Shown here: positions 10,187 through 21,125 of the stretch, piece by piece
Numbering within the stretch: position 1 is the first letter of the stretch
Layout: each line of letters opens with the position of its first letter
The notes under the pieces: generated by a model
Seen by the model: only the letters and a program-made list of their open reading frames with translations
Databases searched by the model: none
What the model was told of the DNA's origin: nothing
Assembly (NCBI GenBank): GCA_963576725.1
Contig: OY755242.1
Span: 23,444,156-23,508,155, forward strand
DNA length: 64,000 nt
Source: Azorinus chamasolen
Lineage: Eukaryota; Mollusca; Bivalvia; Cardiida; Solecurtidae
Reading direction: 5' to 3'
Program-made: the position numbers and the translations under genes

Positions 10187-10596
10187 CAGTAAAACTCCTC
10201 TAAACCAATATTTTAGAAAATAATATTAATTTTAGATTATTATACCGTTGACTGCTTAATGCTAATTTGGAGCTTTCTGTATGACCTTCACCTTTCATTT
10301 ATCTGCCACCTGTTATAAAGGCCGACATTTGTACTAAATTGAACGTCTGGTTTAACCCATAACCTCATAGGCTATTTTAAGATACAACCTCTTTGAATAA
10401 ATCTACCGAAAAGGAGCATTAACTAGAGAAAAGGAAACTTTTAGAATATTGTAGTTTGAAACCATTGTGATAAATAGTGCATTTGCTCCCATAGGAGCAA
10501 ATGCTCTATCTATCACAATGGTTTCACAAAGTGACTTTTACAGAGTCGTCAAAAGTCGTCCATATGAGGGAATGGGTTAAATGGGTTTTGCCGCAG
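10187..10596 (+). mobile_element. TA-d pogo-like MITE split by a TTAA-a MITE
   Basis: CAGTAAAACTCCTCTAAACC follows TA (10185-10186). The right terminal repeat begins GTCTGGTT(TAA) at 10345 and resumes after the TTAA-a insert as ATGGGTTTTGCCGCA. Joining the two halves restores an inverse of the left end in about 15 of 20 positions. The hairpin is reduced. Confidence 0.6.
10356..10576 (+). mobile_element. TTAA-a MITE, copy 2 (complete, nested)
   Basis: 221 bp between TTAA (10352-10355) and TTAA (10577-10580). Ends CCCATAACCTCAT and ATGAGGGAATGGG. Hairpin arms GAAACCATTGTGATAAAT and apex TTGCTCCCATAGGAGCAA. It sits inside the right terminal repeat of a TA-d element. Confidence 0.88.
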
Positions 10597-10778
10597 TCCA
10601 TTTGAAAATTCAGCGTTGACCGAGTTAATAGAAACGACCATTAGTGTGTTCGTACTATGCTAAAGACCCTTGTTCTATGCTTACCTGTCTACTGCTCAAC
10701 AAATAAGGTCTGATGTGTTACAATGTTTACGTACAGCCATTTTTTTCAAGCCTTTGTGAAACTATTGAGCGACTGTCT

Positions 10779-11014
10779 CACAGTCACCCGACGTCTAATC
10801 AGGGACATCACTTTCAAGGCGGCGTCTAATCAGGGACATCACTTTTCAAGGCGGCGTCTAATCAGGGACATCACTTTTTGTCTCAATCTCTATTTCTGTA
10901 TCTGTACTCTATTCCTTTGAAATTTGCATTTTTTTATCTCATTTCCGTATTGTATCGAATGAGTTAACAAAAATTGGATTGCAGACGACAATTAGAAATT
11001 TGGTGCCGAAAGGG
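10779..11014 (+). mobile_element. TTAA-j MITE with triplicated hairpin arm
   Basis: The right part (TCTCAATCTC...GATTGCAGACGACAATTAG...GCCGAAAGGG, then TTAA 11015-11018) matches the complete j copy at 12014. Instead of a hairpin, the segment GGCGGCGTCTAATCAGGGAC plus CATCACTTT is present three times in direct order at about 10789-10878. The left end is missing. Confidence 0.7.
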
Positions 11015-11018
11015 TTAA

Positions 11019-11300
11019 TGTTCTGCCAATAGCGTTTCATACTTTAAATCTATAGATACGCCTTTAATGTTTGCAAACAGGATATGCCCAGATCAGATGA
11101 CCCCTGCAGAAGCACTCTGATCAAGGTCCGCTCATTTTTCTTATTAAGGAATTACCGGTATATAAATCTGATTCTGAAGTTTTTTGTCATGGCTAAAATG
11201 TCATGTGTGCATTTGCTGTTTTTAAAACATGATGTACACGTAATTGATGCGCAGGTGTCAGTATATATCAGATTAATAAACATGTAATAAAGGGTCAAAT
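11019..11300 (-). mobile_element. Decayed TTAA-h MITE
   Basis: ATACGCCTTTAATGTTTGCAAACAGG, a damaged hairpin around 11080-11135 (CCCAGATCAGATGAC...), then ATAAATCTGATTCTGAAGTTTTTTGTCATGG match the inverse of the h family. Confidence 0.5.
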
Positions 11301-11635
11301 ATTTAACTCATTTGCTGACAGAGTAGACCCAGATCAGACGGCTCATTTAGGAGCCATCTGACCAGGATCTGCTCTGTTTGCTAATGGAATTTGAAATATC
11401 TGGGTCCATGGTTATACTACTTTTAGTTGAGTCTGAGTTCTTTCTCAAGTTTTTGATTGACCAAAGGCTCAAATCTGACCAATCAAAAGCTTGAGAACTC
11501 AAATCTGACCAATTTCTTTGCTTTCTACAATGGTTACAACGTTCCGCCTTCCACATTTCATCAAAACTATTTTGTCCATGAATATTCAGTAGGTATTGAC
11601 ATTTGGAATAAACATAGAACATGGAAAGGGTTAAA
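11300..11635 (+). mobile_element. TTAA-g MITE hosting an FB-E piece
   Basis: Hairpin GACCCAGATCAGACGGCTC...(11327-11378) with A opposite A, then GCTAATGGAATTTGA. After an FB-E insertion (11401-11510) the g sequence resumes with TTTCTTTGCTTTCTAC and ends in ACATGGAAAGGG followed by TTAA (11632-11635). The left end is decayed. Confidence 0.7.
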
Positions 11636-12013
11636 CGAATCGAGTGTACGTAAAATGGTAAAAGACCAGGGTTTAAGCTGCCTTTGAAAAATCTAAGAGA
11701 GAAATCTGAGTGATATCCAGTAATCGACAAGACAGTATGAACACGTGCAGTCTGTCAATATTGGTGATTCTGTTTTTAAATATACATGCATATGCAGACA
11801 AAATCAGCAAGTGGAGATAGTTCTGTCAGCCCATTGTCAAGATGAGTTAGAAGTATTTTAATCCACTATCTCACGATATAACAAGATGCATGAAAATGAT
11901 ATAAATGTCCAAGGCTGTTACAATAGCAATAATGCTTCGGATGTAGGATCCAATCGGTTGTGACTGTCGATAGTATCTTTGGTAACTCTTTATCTCATAG
12001 TAACGCCCTTTAA

Positions 12014-12249
12014 CCTTTTCACCGCCAATGTCGCAAAAATGCACCACGACAAATAGTGCTGTCCAAGATCAGACGCCGCTTTTTCAAGGCGGCGTCTGAT
12101 CAGTGACTTCACTTTTTGCCTCAACTCTTTTTCTATATGTGTGCTTTATTCCTTTGAAATTTCATTTATTTATCTCATTTTCTTACTTTACCATATGCTT
12201 TATCAAAATTGGATTGCAGACGACAATTAGAAATTTGGCGCCGAAAAAG
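12014..12249 (+). mobile_element. TTAA-j MITE (complete)
   Basis: 236 bp between TTAA (12010-12013) and TTAA (12250-12253). Ends CCTTTTCACCGCCAA and roughly inverse TTGGCGCCGAAAAAG. Hairpin arms AAGATCAGACGCCGC and GCGGCGTCTGATCAGTG, apex CTTTTTCAAGG; A opposite A. A truncated g-type piece (12254-12475) follows at once. Confidence 0.85.
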
Positions 12250-12479
12250 TTAATGCATTTGCAAACAGACTAGACACAGATTAATTCCTGTATGAGTTGT
12301 CTGATCAGCATCTGCTAAAACAGCTTATGGCATTTTTTAGAAGTGATACGGTTTTTGTCCAAGCAAAACTATTCCATTAAATAAATTTATATTATAGAAA
12401 CTAAGTTTATGAATATTCATGAAGCGATCCATTCATGCATAAATATTTAGTAGAGAAAGGTTTAATCTAACAGTCCATT

Positions 12480-13240
12480 ATCTAATTAGACTACAGCCTG
12501 ACTGCTGTTGACTCTGTATGATCTAGTTAGTACCATTAATTCATTTCGCCCACCCATTATTTTTAACAAGTATCTGTTGTGTAATTGTTGTCGTATTTCA
12601 CCTACCAATTTGTTATTTACCCTTTAGGCCTGCTGTGGGTGGAGGAGTGATTGCCTATGCAAACGGTATGGATACCGATGGGATGCCTAGTAACTCGGTG
12701 ATGAAAATATTTACAAGAATATTGATCTCAATGTTACAGAGCATCGTATTGTATCAAATCATCCTCTTCCAAAAGGAAAACACAACCTCCAACAATGGCA
12801 CTTAAGCCCTACAATCACGACAAGTGATGAAGTATGTGGGAAATACGTTGGTATTGCTAGCTAGTGATCAAACCGTTCTTTAATATGAATTGTTTGAACA
12901 ATTATAAATGTAACTAGCAACTCAGGCCCAAAAAAGCCAAGCGTAGCCAAATCTTTAAAATCAAATTAATATACATAGTGTGGAACCCCTCTTGCAAACA
13001 CTCAATGAATAAAATAAAGCAATATTTAAAAGCATATAGCATATGAGTGGAATAACTCACCATTGTTGGACGAATCCAATCAATATGGCAGGCTTAAACT
13101 TGCAGGATAGTTTTGGAATGACAAACAGTGGAGACCTGGTGGAGAGGGCTGCTCTATTAGCTATGTAATAAGTTTCTAAATTGTCTGCCAATGCCAATGT
13201 CCCACCTTGCAAGGGTTGGTGCATATAGAACGTCCTGTTT
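12480..13240. other. No gene seen
   Basis: AT-rich DNA with a decayed b-type half hairpin at about 12650-12705 (GATTGCCTATGCAAACGGTA...TAGTAACTCGG). No coding or RNA signals are supported. Confidence 0.5.
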
Positions 13241-13248
13241 CGTATTAA

Positions 13249-13490
13249 CCCTCGCTTGCTGGATTTTAAAACACATTTCTCCTTCTTTACCCATACACCT
13301 GTTGTATAATTACGTATATCTTCACTGTGTACAAGTATTTCGCTGTGCAGTCACTGCTGTGGAGTGCACTGGTTGCACAATCAACTTGTAAATAGTGCAG
13401 ACCCTGATGAGACAGCTCCTGCAGGAGCTGTCTCATCTGGGTATTCACTATTTACAGGTAGGTATATTGACGTGAATAGCAAGCGAAGGG
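13249..13490 (+). mobile_element. TTAA-i MITE, copy 2 (complete)
   Basis: 242 bp between TTAA (13245-13248) and TTAA (13491-13494). Same body as copy 1, with a better preserved hairpin: arms AATAGTGCAGACCCTGATG, apex ACAGCTCCTGCAGGAGCTGT, T opposite T. The short frame at 13191-13391 runs into it and is not a gene. Confidence 0.9.
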
Positions 13491-13630
13491 TTAAACTATC
13501 ACATGCTTCTACGACCCAACATCACTCCTCCTCTTGATGGTCGCATTATTGGGGTTTTAATTTATTGTTGCCATTGCAATGTAATGCAGTGAATTGTAGC
13601 ACGAGATGCTTTATTACACCAATATACATA

Positions 13631-13916
13631 CTTTACCTCATATAAACGCATTACCCTTCTTTCAAACAGAGTAGACCTATATCTAGGAGCCGACTAAGCA
13701 GGGTTTTCTCTGCCTACTTCAGTATAAGATCTGAATATTCCGTTTCTGCCAATACCCAAACAACCCGTGCTCATATACAATGTACCAGGATGGAAGTAAT
13801 TCTAATGAATATTCATGAAATCACGAATTCTTGTATACCGTAAATACCCAAACCTTTACTACTCAAGTCTACTCTGTTTGCAAATGCGTAGAAAAGCGTA
13901 TTTATGGAGTAAAGGG
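13631..13916. mobile_element. Composite TTAA-g/h MITE
   Basis: The left half (ACCTCATATAAACGCATTAC, CAAACAGAGTAGACC) is g-like and the right half (CAAATGCGTAGAAAAGCG, TTTATGGAGTAAAGGG, TTAA 13917-13920) is h-like. The central hairpin is disrupted. Either an old recombinant or two truncated copies joined. Confidence 0.5.
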
Positions 13917-14010
13917 TTAAAGAGTAGTTTTCTCTTCGGATTATCCAGTATACTACTATCCGAACTACTGGTTTGTTTACTTTGAGGGCCATGTTGTGTT
14001 TTACTCTTAA

Positions 14011-14190
14011 CCCTTCCTTTGTTGAATATTCATATAAGAAATGATGATATCATAAATAGTGATTAGATGAAATTTAATAATTGTATATATGCACAGGATG
14101 TTTACCTTGAGAAACTGATGAGCCGTCTGATCTGGGTCTACTCCGTTTGCAAATGCTTGAAAGAGCGTTTATATGATGAAAAGGTCTACT
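14011..14190 (+). mobile_element. TTAA-h MITE, shortened
   Basis: TTAA (14007-14010) then CCCTTCCTTTGTTGAATATTC, GATGATATCATAAATAG and one hairpin arm, GAGCCGTCTGATCTGGGTC. The right end ATATGATGAAAAGG is decayed. Confidence 0.6.
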
Positions 14191-14439
14191 ACAAATTGTT
14201 CACGCATCCTATCATAACAGTAATTTCTTTTGGAAATGATTATTCTTAGAAAATATGGAAATGATTATTCTAGGAATATAATTATGAGTCAAGATGCGGA
14301 ACGGTATGCCGAACGACTTTAAACCGGATCATTGGTCATATTCTCAATGTTTAATGCTTAATATCGATAAAAACCTGTCACTCGGAACTCGCAATAACAG
14401 GAGTTGTTACATTTGTTTTTTTGTACATAGTGATTATTT

Positions 14440-14582
14440 ACGGTGTTTCATTTTTGTTTCAAAAACTTAGTAACAGTAACAAACAGGTTGGATCCTGATG
14501 AGACGCCGAGTTACTCGGCGTCTCATCTGGATCCAAACTGTTTGCATAGGTAATCACAGATCCGGCATTGGCAGCGAAAGGG
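14440..14582 (+). mobile_element. TTAA-b MITE, copy 4 (left end lost)
   Basis: From TTTCATTTTTGTTTCAAAAAC on, it is the b sequence. Hairpin at about 14481-14545 with T opposite T and right end GGCAGCGAAAGGG then TTAA (14583-14586). A second, decayed b/b' hairpin lies at 14668-14740. Confidence 0.85.
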
Positions 14583-14999
14583 TTAAAATCCTTTCTGGTG
14601 TCAAAACTATCGACTGTTATAACTTTCAGAGCAAACTTTCATTCACTTTCGGCTCTAAAACGTACGTTGTGTCAAACAGTTTGATCCCTAGCGAGATGCC
14701 GAGTTACTCGGCATTTAATGTGGATCAAAACTGTTTTCAAAAGTAGACACAGATTGACCCATTGCAGAAAACCCGTGAATAAATTTCCGGCGATATCGGT
14801 GGTGCCAGAGTTAAAGGTTAGCCACAATTACTTTTAATGCCATAGATAATGTTGCCATGGCAACCTCAGACTGTGTTTTGTAATATGACAACGGAAACAC
14901 TGTTATAACAATATGGATACAAACTAACATTGTGTCATTGATAAATCGTATTTGTCATAAATCATGGTCCATCTAAAGACCGCCGGGAAAGTATTTTAA

Positions 15000-15478
15000 C
15001 CTTTTACTGCGTGAATATTTATGTAAGAATTAATCCTTCGCTTGCTGATTTTTAAAATACATTTCTCCTTCTTTACCCATGTCCTATTGTATAATTACAT
15101 ATATCTTCACCGTGTACAAGTATTTCGTTGTGCAATCACTGCTATGGAGTGCACTGGTTGCACAATCAACTTGTAAATAGTGCAGACCCTGATGAGACAG
15201 CTCCTGCAGGAGCTGTCTCATCTGGGTCTTCACTATTTACAGGTAGGTATATTGACGTGAATAGCAAGCGAATGGTTAATGATTTCTTTTTGATATCAAT
15301 TAGATGAGTGTTGATAATGGTACTGAACACAGGGAAGTTTGGCCAGCTTAGAAACTGTAGAATGAGATCCATATAATTACATAAGCAAACAGAGCAGACC
15401 CTGATCATACAGCTCCTACATTAGCTGGGTCTACTCGGTCTGTAAAAGCGTTGAAAGGCGTATTTATGGAGTAGAGGG
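15000..15478 (+). mobile_element. TTAA-h MITE hosting a TTAA-i MITE
   Basis: TTAA (14996-14999), CCTTTTACTGCGTGAATATT, then interrupted at GTAAGAA. It resumes at TGATTTC...GATATCAATTAG and runs through a damaged hairpin (15388-15450) to TTTATGGAGTAGAGGG and TTAA (15479-15482). Removing the i element restores a normal h body. Confidence 0.8.
15034..15275 (+). mobile_element. TTAA-i MITE, copy 3 (complete, nested)
   Basis: 242 bp between TTAA (15030-15033) and TTAA (15276-15279). Nearly identical to copies 1 and 2; apex ACAGCTCCTGCAGGAGCTGT; T opposite T. The minus-strand frame at 15166-15408 is a reading of its hairpin. Confidence 0.9.
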
Positions 15479-15479
15479 T

Positions 15480-15865
15480 TAATTTTAATTATATCTGACT
15501 ATTCTGTCAAACAATCCAATGGGTGTGTGTACAAGAATATTGTTGAATTACATCATTTACATTATAAATGTGTGGTCTTACAGTCTTTTGCAAAACTAAT
15601 TTGGAGAGCAGATTTATGTGTAAATGCATTCTAATGTTACTAGAACTATTTAGAACGTAGCTTTTCATATTCTAGCAAATAGCAACGCTACCGTTAGTTT
15701 CGTGTTTTGGTGACCGTATCGTCATAAATGGTACCGTTGTATTGTCGTGCAAGTTGTATTGTTGCACACCCAGAAAAAAAATCGGGCAGACCCACCGATA
15801 CTGTAAGCCTGCAGGACTGCTTCTCCATATGCACAGTTCGAATGCCCATACCGGCATTCGAACCA
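15480..15865. other. No gene seen
   Basis: Unique-looking AT-rich DNA; no repeats with partners in this window and no supported coding frame. Confidence 0.5.
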
Positions 15866-16010
15866 CAGTGGTGAGGGATTACACGATTGTCAGTCTAAAA
15901 CCATGACAACTCCACAACGGTGAGGGGTTACACGATTGTCAGTCTAAAACCATGACAACTCCACAGTGGTGAGGGGTTACACGACCATGACAACTCCACA
16001 ACGGACGGAA
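15866..16010 (+). repeat. ~50-bp tandem repeat, about 3 units
   Basis: CACAGTGGTGAGGGATTACA then CGATTGTCAGTCTAAAACC and ATGACAACTC recur three times. The third unit has lost its central 20 or so bases. Confidence 0.8.
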
Positions 16011-16089
16011 CCGAACATGTATTGTCCACTTAGATAACACAAGTATGTCTTGTTTTAGCAATGTGGATATGTTTTGAATGACGTGTCTT

Positions 16090-16290
16090 AATTCAATCAT
16101 TTTTCTGCTAAACGCGACATGACTAGCATTCTCAAACAGTTTGGGTCCAGATGAGACGCCGATTAACTCTCTGTGTCACCAGGATTCAAATTGTTTGCCA
16201 CACGGCAAATGATTTCTCAAAATTTTAACGAAACGAAAGTAAATAAAATGTGTAACATATCAGACTTAGAGCAGATTATTTTCAGTAGGT
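16090..16290 (+). mobile_element. TTAA-b' MITE, decayed
   Basis: TTCTGCTAAACGCGAC, then arm CAAACAGTTTGGGTCCAGATG (16133-16153) and inverse CCAGGATTCAAATTGTTTG, with A opposite A. The ends are blurred. Confidence 0.6.
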
Positions 16291-16309
16291 TTACAGTTAA
16301 TTTGGTGTA

Positions 16310-16502
16310 CAGTTGAACCTCTCTATAACGACCAATAAATTATGTTAATTTGTTAATATCTAGCGCAGGTGGCTGTTTAAAGCAATGTGAAAGGAGCGTT
16401 CTGTAGGAGCGTTCTGTTTTACTTTCACTTTGCTTTAAAGCAGCCATATGTCTTAAACACATTTTTATGTAATTTAATGGCCGTCATAGGGAGGTTTTAC
16501 TG
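16310..16502 (+). mobile_element. TA-c pogo-like MITE, copy 2
   Basis: CAGTTGAACCTCTCTATAAC follows TA (16308-16309); the right end GGGAGGTTTTACTG is followed by CA, a mutated TA. Hairpin partly deleted on the left arm but with GGAGCGTTCTGTTTTAC intact. Confidence 0.8.
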
Positions 16503-17428
16503 CAGTGCATTTAGTTGTACATTGCAAATACTGTTTTGGATGGGTTTCCGTAGAGCAGCGACTTTTATTTCCCTTAAGAGATTTGTGTTACAATAATGTT
16601 TCGCTGATATGATCACACACTTCTGTATTTTTAAAACAAGTGATAGTCAACTCTTTTGCAGGACAGATACTATGCAGAAATCTCCTATAGGAGCTATCTG
16701 CTGTTACAGACCACTTGTATTTACAGACTCCTGTGTTGATAAATAATTTGGTCGCATTAGCGAGGCATTACTGCATACTAATCATTTACATTGACGAAGT
16801 TCTTTCCTATTCAGTGTACACAACCCTGACTAATATATGGAAATATTGCGTTTTTAAACATGACCTGCCACTCATTACACAGGGCTAAGGCTTAAGTCTA
16901 GACGAAGTAGAACGATGACTGGTGACACATTATCAGGAAGATACAGCAGACTATTGATATTTACACCATATTGATATTGACATGAGATACTGTAAACAGG
17001 TCCCTGCTTTCCCTGTACGTAGCTTCACAGCAAAGAAGTGGGCAGGCAGGCACGAATCAGTTTGGACATTATTAAAGTACATGTATAGCATTCTTTCGGA
17101 AAGAGCTACTATTCGGATCGTATCCCCAATCGTACGTATACATACTTTGATAATAGTCCGTAACTTTGAAACCCTTCAGCCATGAATATTCATCTCAGAA
17201 ACATTATGATGAGTAAAGATAAGCAGGAGTTTATGATGACATATGAATATAGGACTGTTTGACCAGGGCAGAAATTGTAGGATCACATCTGTTCGGAATG
17301 ACACACGCGGAGTTAGGAATATATGATTCTATATGCGAGAAAAAGTCGTTACCTTAAAAGTAAATTTTACACCTTTATTCTGTGAATATATAAGTACGAT
17401 ATAATGCATGCATGGATATGCTTAGTAT
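16503..17428. other. No gene seen; weak g/h traces
   Basis: A small hairpin ATCTCCTATAGGAGCTATC lies near 16680. At 17200-17350 there are faint h-like words. No coding frame is supported. Confidence 0.45.
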
Positions 17429-17432
17429 TTAA

Positions 17433-17654
17433 ACCCATTACACCATAGGCTATTTTTAGATACAACCTCTTTGAATAAATCTACCGAAAAGAAACATTAA
17501 CTAGAGAAAAGTAAAATTTTAGAATTTTGTAGTTTGAAACCATTTTGATAAATAGGGCATTTGCTCTTATAGGAGCAAATGCTCTATTTATCACAATGGT
17601 TTCACAAAGTGACTTTTACAGAGTCGTCAGAAGTCGTCAATATGAGGGCATGGG
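17433..17654 (+). mobile_element. TTAA-a MITE, copy 3 (complete)
   Basis: TTAA (17429-17432) and TTAA (17655-17658). Hairpin arms GAAACCATTTTGATAAAT and inverse; apex GCTCTTATAGGAGC. Body almost identical to copy 2. Confidence 0.88.
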
Positions 17655-17756
17655 TTAAATGGAGTATGAACAAGAAAACTATTGGCCCTGGTGAGAACTA
17701 TATTATTCCATAAAGAAAAAAAGCAGACTTAGATCAGAGGGCTCCTACAGGATCTG

Positions 17757-17932
17757 GGTTCATGCTTATAAAACTTTTTAGTTGAGTCTGAGTTCGTTCT
17801 CAAGCATTTGATTGGTCAGATTTGAGTTCTCAAGCTTTTGATCGGTCAGATTTGAGCCAAAGGCTCAAATCTGACCAATCAAAAACTTGAGAACGAACTT
17901 AGACTCAACTACAAGTTTTATAAGCATGGATA
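17757..17932. mobile_element. FB-E foldback element, copy 2
   Basis: Long arms: GGGTTCATGCTTATAAAAC, TGAGTCTGAGTTCGTTCTC and inverse, apex GAGCCAAAGGCTC. Within the left arm the unit TTTTGATTGGTCAGATTTGA is duplicated. It lies directly behind an h-type hairpin arm (17723-17756). It is followed by an FB-F right half (17935-18040). Confidence 0.75.
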
Positions 17933-18470
17933 CCGATTCTTCGAGACGATTCTACAGAGTAGTCACAGTATAGGGTTGTGTTAAGAAATATAGAAGTTTT
18001 TCTTGAAAATGGTTAAATACGCATCTTAACTGAACCTGTGTACCCTGTTTGCGTTAAAAGCGTATCTTTTAGGTGAAGTCGTTCACGAGGACGAACTCAA
18101 TATATTTGGTAAAGTGTCCATACCATAAGGGTTCATTGACATGTCGGGCAAGAAATTTTGATGTACAGGATTTGGACATACATCAGATATCATTTGTTGC
18201 ACATTGGCGTCAAGAGTTGCACAATTGCGAGATTTCTTAGGTACTGTCTCTCCATAAGACAATATACTTTAGTGTCACCAGAGATAATTTCAGGAGACAG
18301 AAGACCGTCTGCTTTGCTTGAAAATTTGTCAATGACATTTTCATATCGTCTGCTGTAATATCCGAAACATCGTAACCTACATTATTATGTATGACAGACG
18401 TCTGATGTCATATTATTTTGTATTAAAACAAACGTTATTCTTAATAAATTCGGGTCAAATGTTTTATTAA

Positions 18471-18712
18471 CCCTTTCCCTTATATAAACGTGTTTTCACG
18501 CATTTGCAAACAGAGTAGACCCAGATCAGACGGCTCCTAGAGGAGCCGTCTGATCAGGGTCTGCTCTGTTTGCTAACAGACTTCGAAAGATCTGTTTCTT
18601 TGCTTTCTATAATGGCTACCATGTTCTACCTACCATATTTCTGTATAGCTATTTTGTTCATGAATATTCAGTAGGTATGTAAATTTGTTATAAATACTGA
18701 ACAGGGAAAGGG
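18471..18712 (+). mobile_element. TTAA-g MITE (complete)
   Basis: 242 bp between TTAA (18467-18470) and TTAA (18713-18716). Ends CCCTTTCCCT and AGGGAAAGGG. Hairpin arms CAAACAGAGTAGACCCAGAT and inverse; apex GGCTCCTAGAGGAGCC; A opposite A. It carries a CATGAATATTCAGTAGGTAT segment shared with the other g copies. Confidence 0.9.
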
Positions 18713-19062
18713 TTAAAGGAATAGTTACCCGTTGATGTATATGACCTTAAGTTGACCTTTTCGATAAAATAAACGAGTGTATTGACGCCATGGCTCGCTC
18801 TAAGCCACAGTCAGAAATTGGATTTAAGCCGCAGCTACCTATAAATGCCAATGCCAGCGTTGTCATGACAACGAATTACAGCATATTCTGACAAAAAGAG
18901 AATTATTGAAATATAGATTATACACTCAGGGAAACATAGTTTAATTAAATTAATTGCATTATAAATCAATCGTCTTCGCACCGCGTGAGAAAAGCTGTTT
19001 TTCCATTACATTCGATTATAACACAGTTTTTTTTATTTCCCTTAAGGCTTACAAATGTTATA

Positions 19063-19372
19063 CAGTTGAACTGCGATATCTCGAACTTCAATGGACTATC
19101 TAAATTAACAGAAGTTCGTGTTATCCGATTTCTATTCTGGACAATTTCTCAAGTTCACAGCTTAATGCATGTCTACAGTAATGCTGAAAGCTCCTGTAGG
19201 AGCTTTCAGCATTACTGTAGACATGCATTAAGCTGCCACATGTGATTCTAGATATGCGTATTGATACATTTTAGAGCAAGTCTGTATTGTAAGATTTTGA
19301 AAGGACCGACCTTTTAGTTCGAGTTATCCCGTAGTTCGAGTTATGCGAGTCCGAGATATCGAAGTTCAACTG
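19063..19372 (+). mobile_element. TA-e pogo/Tigger-like MITE, copy 1
   Basis: About 310 bp. Left end CAGTTGAACTGCGATATCTC after TA; right end GAGATATCGAAGTTCAACTG. These ends resemble the CAGTYGAACCTCGNTATCTCG class of Tigger/pogo termini. The internal hairpin (19158-19233) has near-perfect arms of about 38 bases, outermost CAGCTTAATGCATGTCTAC and apex GCTCCTGTAGGAGC. Confidence 0.85.
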
Positions 19373-19462
19373 TGGATGGGAGTCGCGTCATTATTCTACC
19401 CTAATTAACCTAAATATTCAGAGCCCAAAGTTCTCTTTTCCAATTGTTTGTAAAGCTGAATA

Positions 19463-19631
19463 CAGTAAAACCTGCCTATAACGGCCACTAAATTGTGGTA
19501 ATTAGTTGGTATTTAGGGCAGGGTACTGCTAAGAGCGTTCTGTTTTACTTTCACCTTGCTTTAAGCAGCCACCCGTCTTTAACACAAAATAATTTATGTA
19601 ATTTAGTAGTCGTTATAGAGATGTTTTACTG
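19463..19631 (+). mobile_element. TA-c MITE, copy 3 (left hairpin arm deleted)
   Basis: TA (19461-19462) and TA (19632-19633) flank CAGTAAAACCTGCCTATAAC and its inverse. The body keeps AGAGCGTTCTGTTTTAC but lacks the matching left arm, giving 169 bp instead of about 204. Confidence 0.85.
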
Positions 19632-20049
19632 TATATCAGTTTGTCATCATTTTGATAAGTTTAAATTATATTGTCAATGTAACAAAAAGTGTAGACCCTT
19701 TGTCAAACAGCCCCTCTGGGAGTTTTATCTGGGTCTATAGTATTTGACTAAGTCTGCCCGAATATTTAGGGTACTCGGGTAAGCCTACCAACCATTGCCT
19801 TGGAATATTTTATTTGTATTGTCGTACACTAGCCTAACTGTTCTGAATTGTCTGACATTGATATATCTTTTCCGCCTATTTGTAAAGCTTGATACCATTT
19901 TGATATATTTAAATTATACTGACGGAGTAGCATACAGTGCTGATCCTGATCAAACTGTTTAAGGAGCAGTTATATCTGGATCTGCATTAATAGGCTTAGT
20001 TTGTTTGTCAGAACATTTTGGGAAATTAGAGTATGCCTGACAAATGTTG

Positions 20050-20660
20050 TGTAAAGATCCAGGAGTGAAAGCTAATACTTGATCCCTTTCCGGTTAAATT
20101 TCACGGATTGCAGCATATAGGGTACCTACCTGGAGTTAGTTCGGGTTTTTTTATTAAAAATTGTTTGCATCCTCCTAAAGGACGGTGTGTATTATGAGAT
20201 CATGAAATAAAAGTCGCGAATAGTAGGTGTGCATATTTATAATTAGTACTATAAAGTTATTGGCGCCGTCCTAAACGAACAATAATATCACCATTTTGAA
20301 TTTGATTATAAATATGGAAAAATAGTCAAACAGGGAGAGCCACACACGAAATGACACCGCACCAAACACCATCTAACAAGAAACGGTAAAGCCACAAGAC
20401 AAAACATAACAGGACGCATATCAAGACGAAACACATTAAACATTAGGCATATTAAACAACAAAATTGACCGTAGGCTGAAAGCAGGAGTGCCGCCTTGGA
20501 ACGGCCAGCAGCCAAAAACAATAAAAAAGGGCTACTGGGGGACTTAAACCTGGTTTACGGGTACCCAACCCCGTCCTTATCCCACTTTCACCAAAGTCAA
20601 AATGTAAATAAAATTCGAAACTGTATTAGTATCTACATATCAATTATTTATTGATACTTT
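20050..20660. other. No gene seen
   Basis: The minus-strand stretch around 20290-20580 looks like mollusc-type dispersed repeat DNA (GGCTGCTGGCCGTTCC, GGTTTAAGTCCCCC). No second copy is in this window and I cannot classify it. Confidence 0.4.
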
Positions 20661-20667
20661 TTTTCTC

Positions 20668-20745
20668 TCGGCCAAAATTTCAAGTGCGGGGAATTCTAGT
20701 ACAAAACCGGCCAAAATTTCAAGTGCGGGGAATTCTGGTACGAAA
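20668..20745 (+). repeat. Tandem duplication of ~37 bp
   Basis: GGCCAAAATTTCAAGTGCGG plus GGAATTCT occurs twice in a row with a few differences. Confidence 0.85.
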
Positions 20746-20912
20746 CTGTCTCGTGTTCCATATAGTCAGCTTGGAGATTCCCGCCAGTCTCCCCCTCCCC
20801 GCTTAAATGTATTATTGATACAAACATTAACAGGTCAACATTGATATGTAATAATATAAAACTTGAAAGTTTAGTATGATAATGTTTAGCATGCTTAGGT
20901 GAAACGTATTAA

Positions 20913-21125
20913 CACATATTCATATCCCTTTGACGCATTTTGGTGCCTCTGTAAAAGTCACATTCTAAAACCATTGTGATAAATAGAGCATTTGCTCCAT
21001 AGGAGCAAATGCTCTATTTATCACAATGGTTTCAAAACTACACAATTCTGAAAATTTCCTTTTCTCTAGTTAATGCTCCTTTTCGGTAGATTTATTTAAA
21101 AAGGTTGGATCTAATAATTATTTAG
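20913..21125 (-). mobile_element. TTAA-a MITE, copy 4 (right end lost)
   Basis: TTAA at 20909-20912. Hairpin at 20970-21036 with near-perfect arms and apex GCTCCATAGGAGC. The distal end breaks off near TTGGATCTAATAATTATTTAG. Confidence 0.8.

Noticed and set aside
20306..20521. 71-codon minus-strand gene
   Set aside because: Lies in repeat-like DNA with no domain; no supporting signal.
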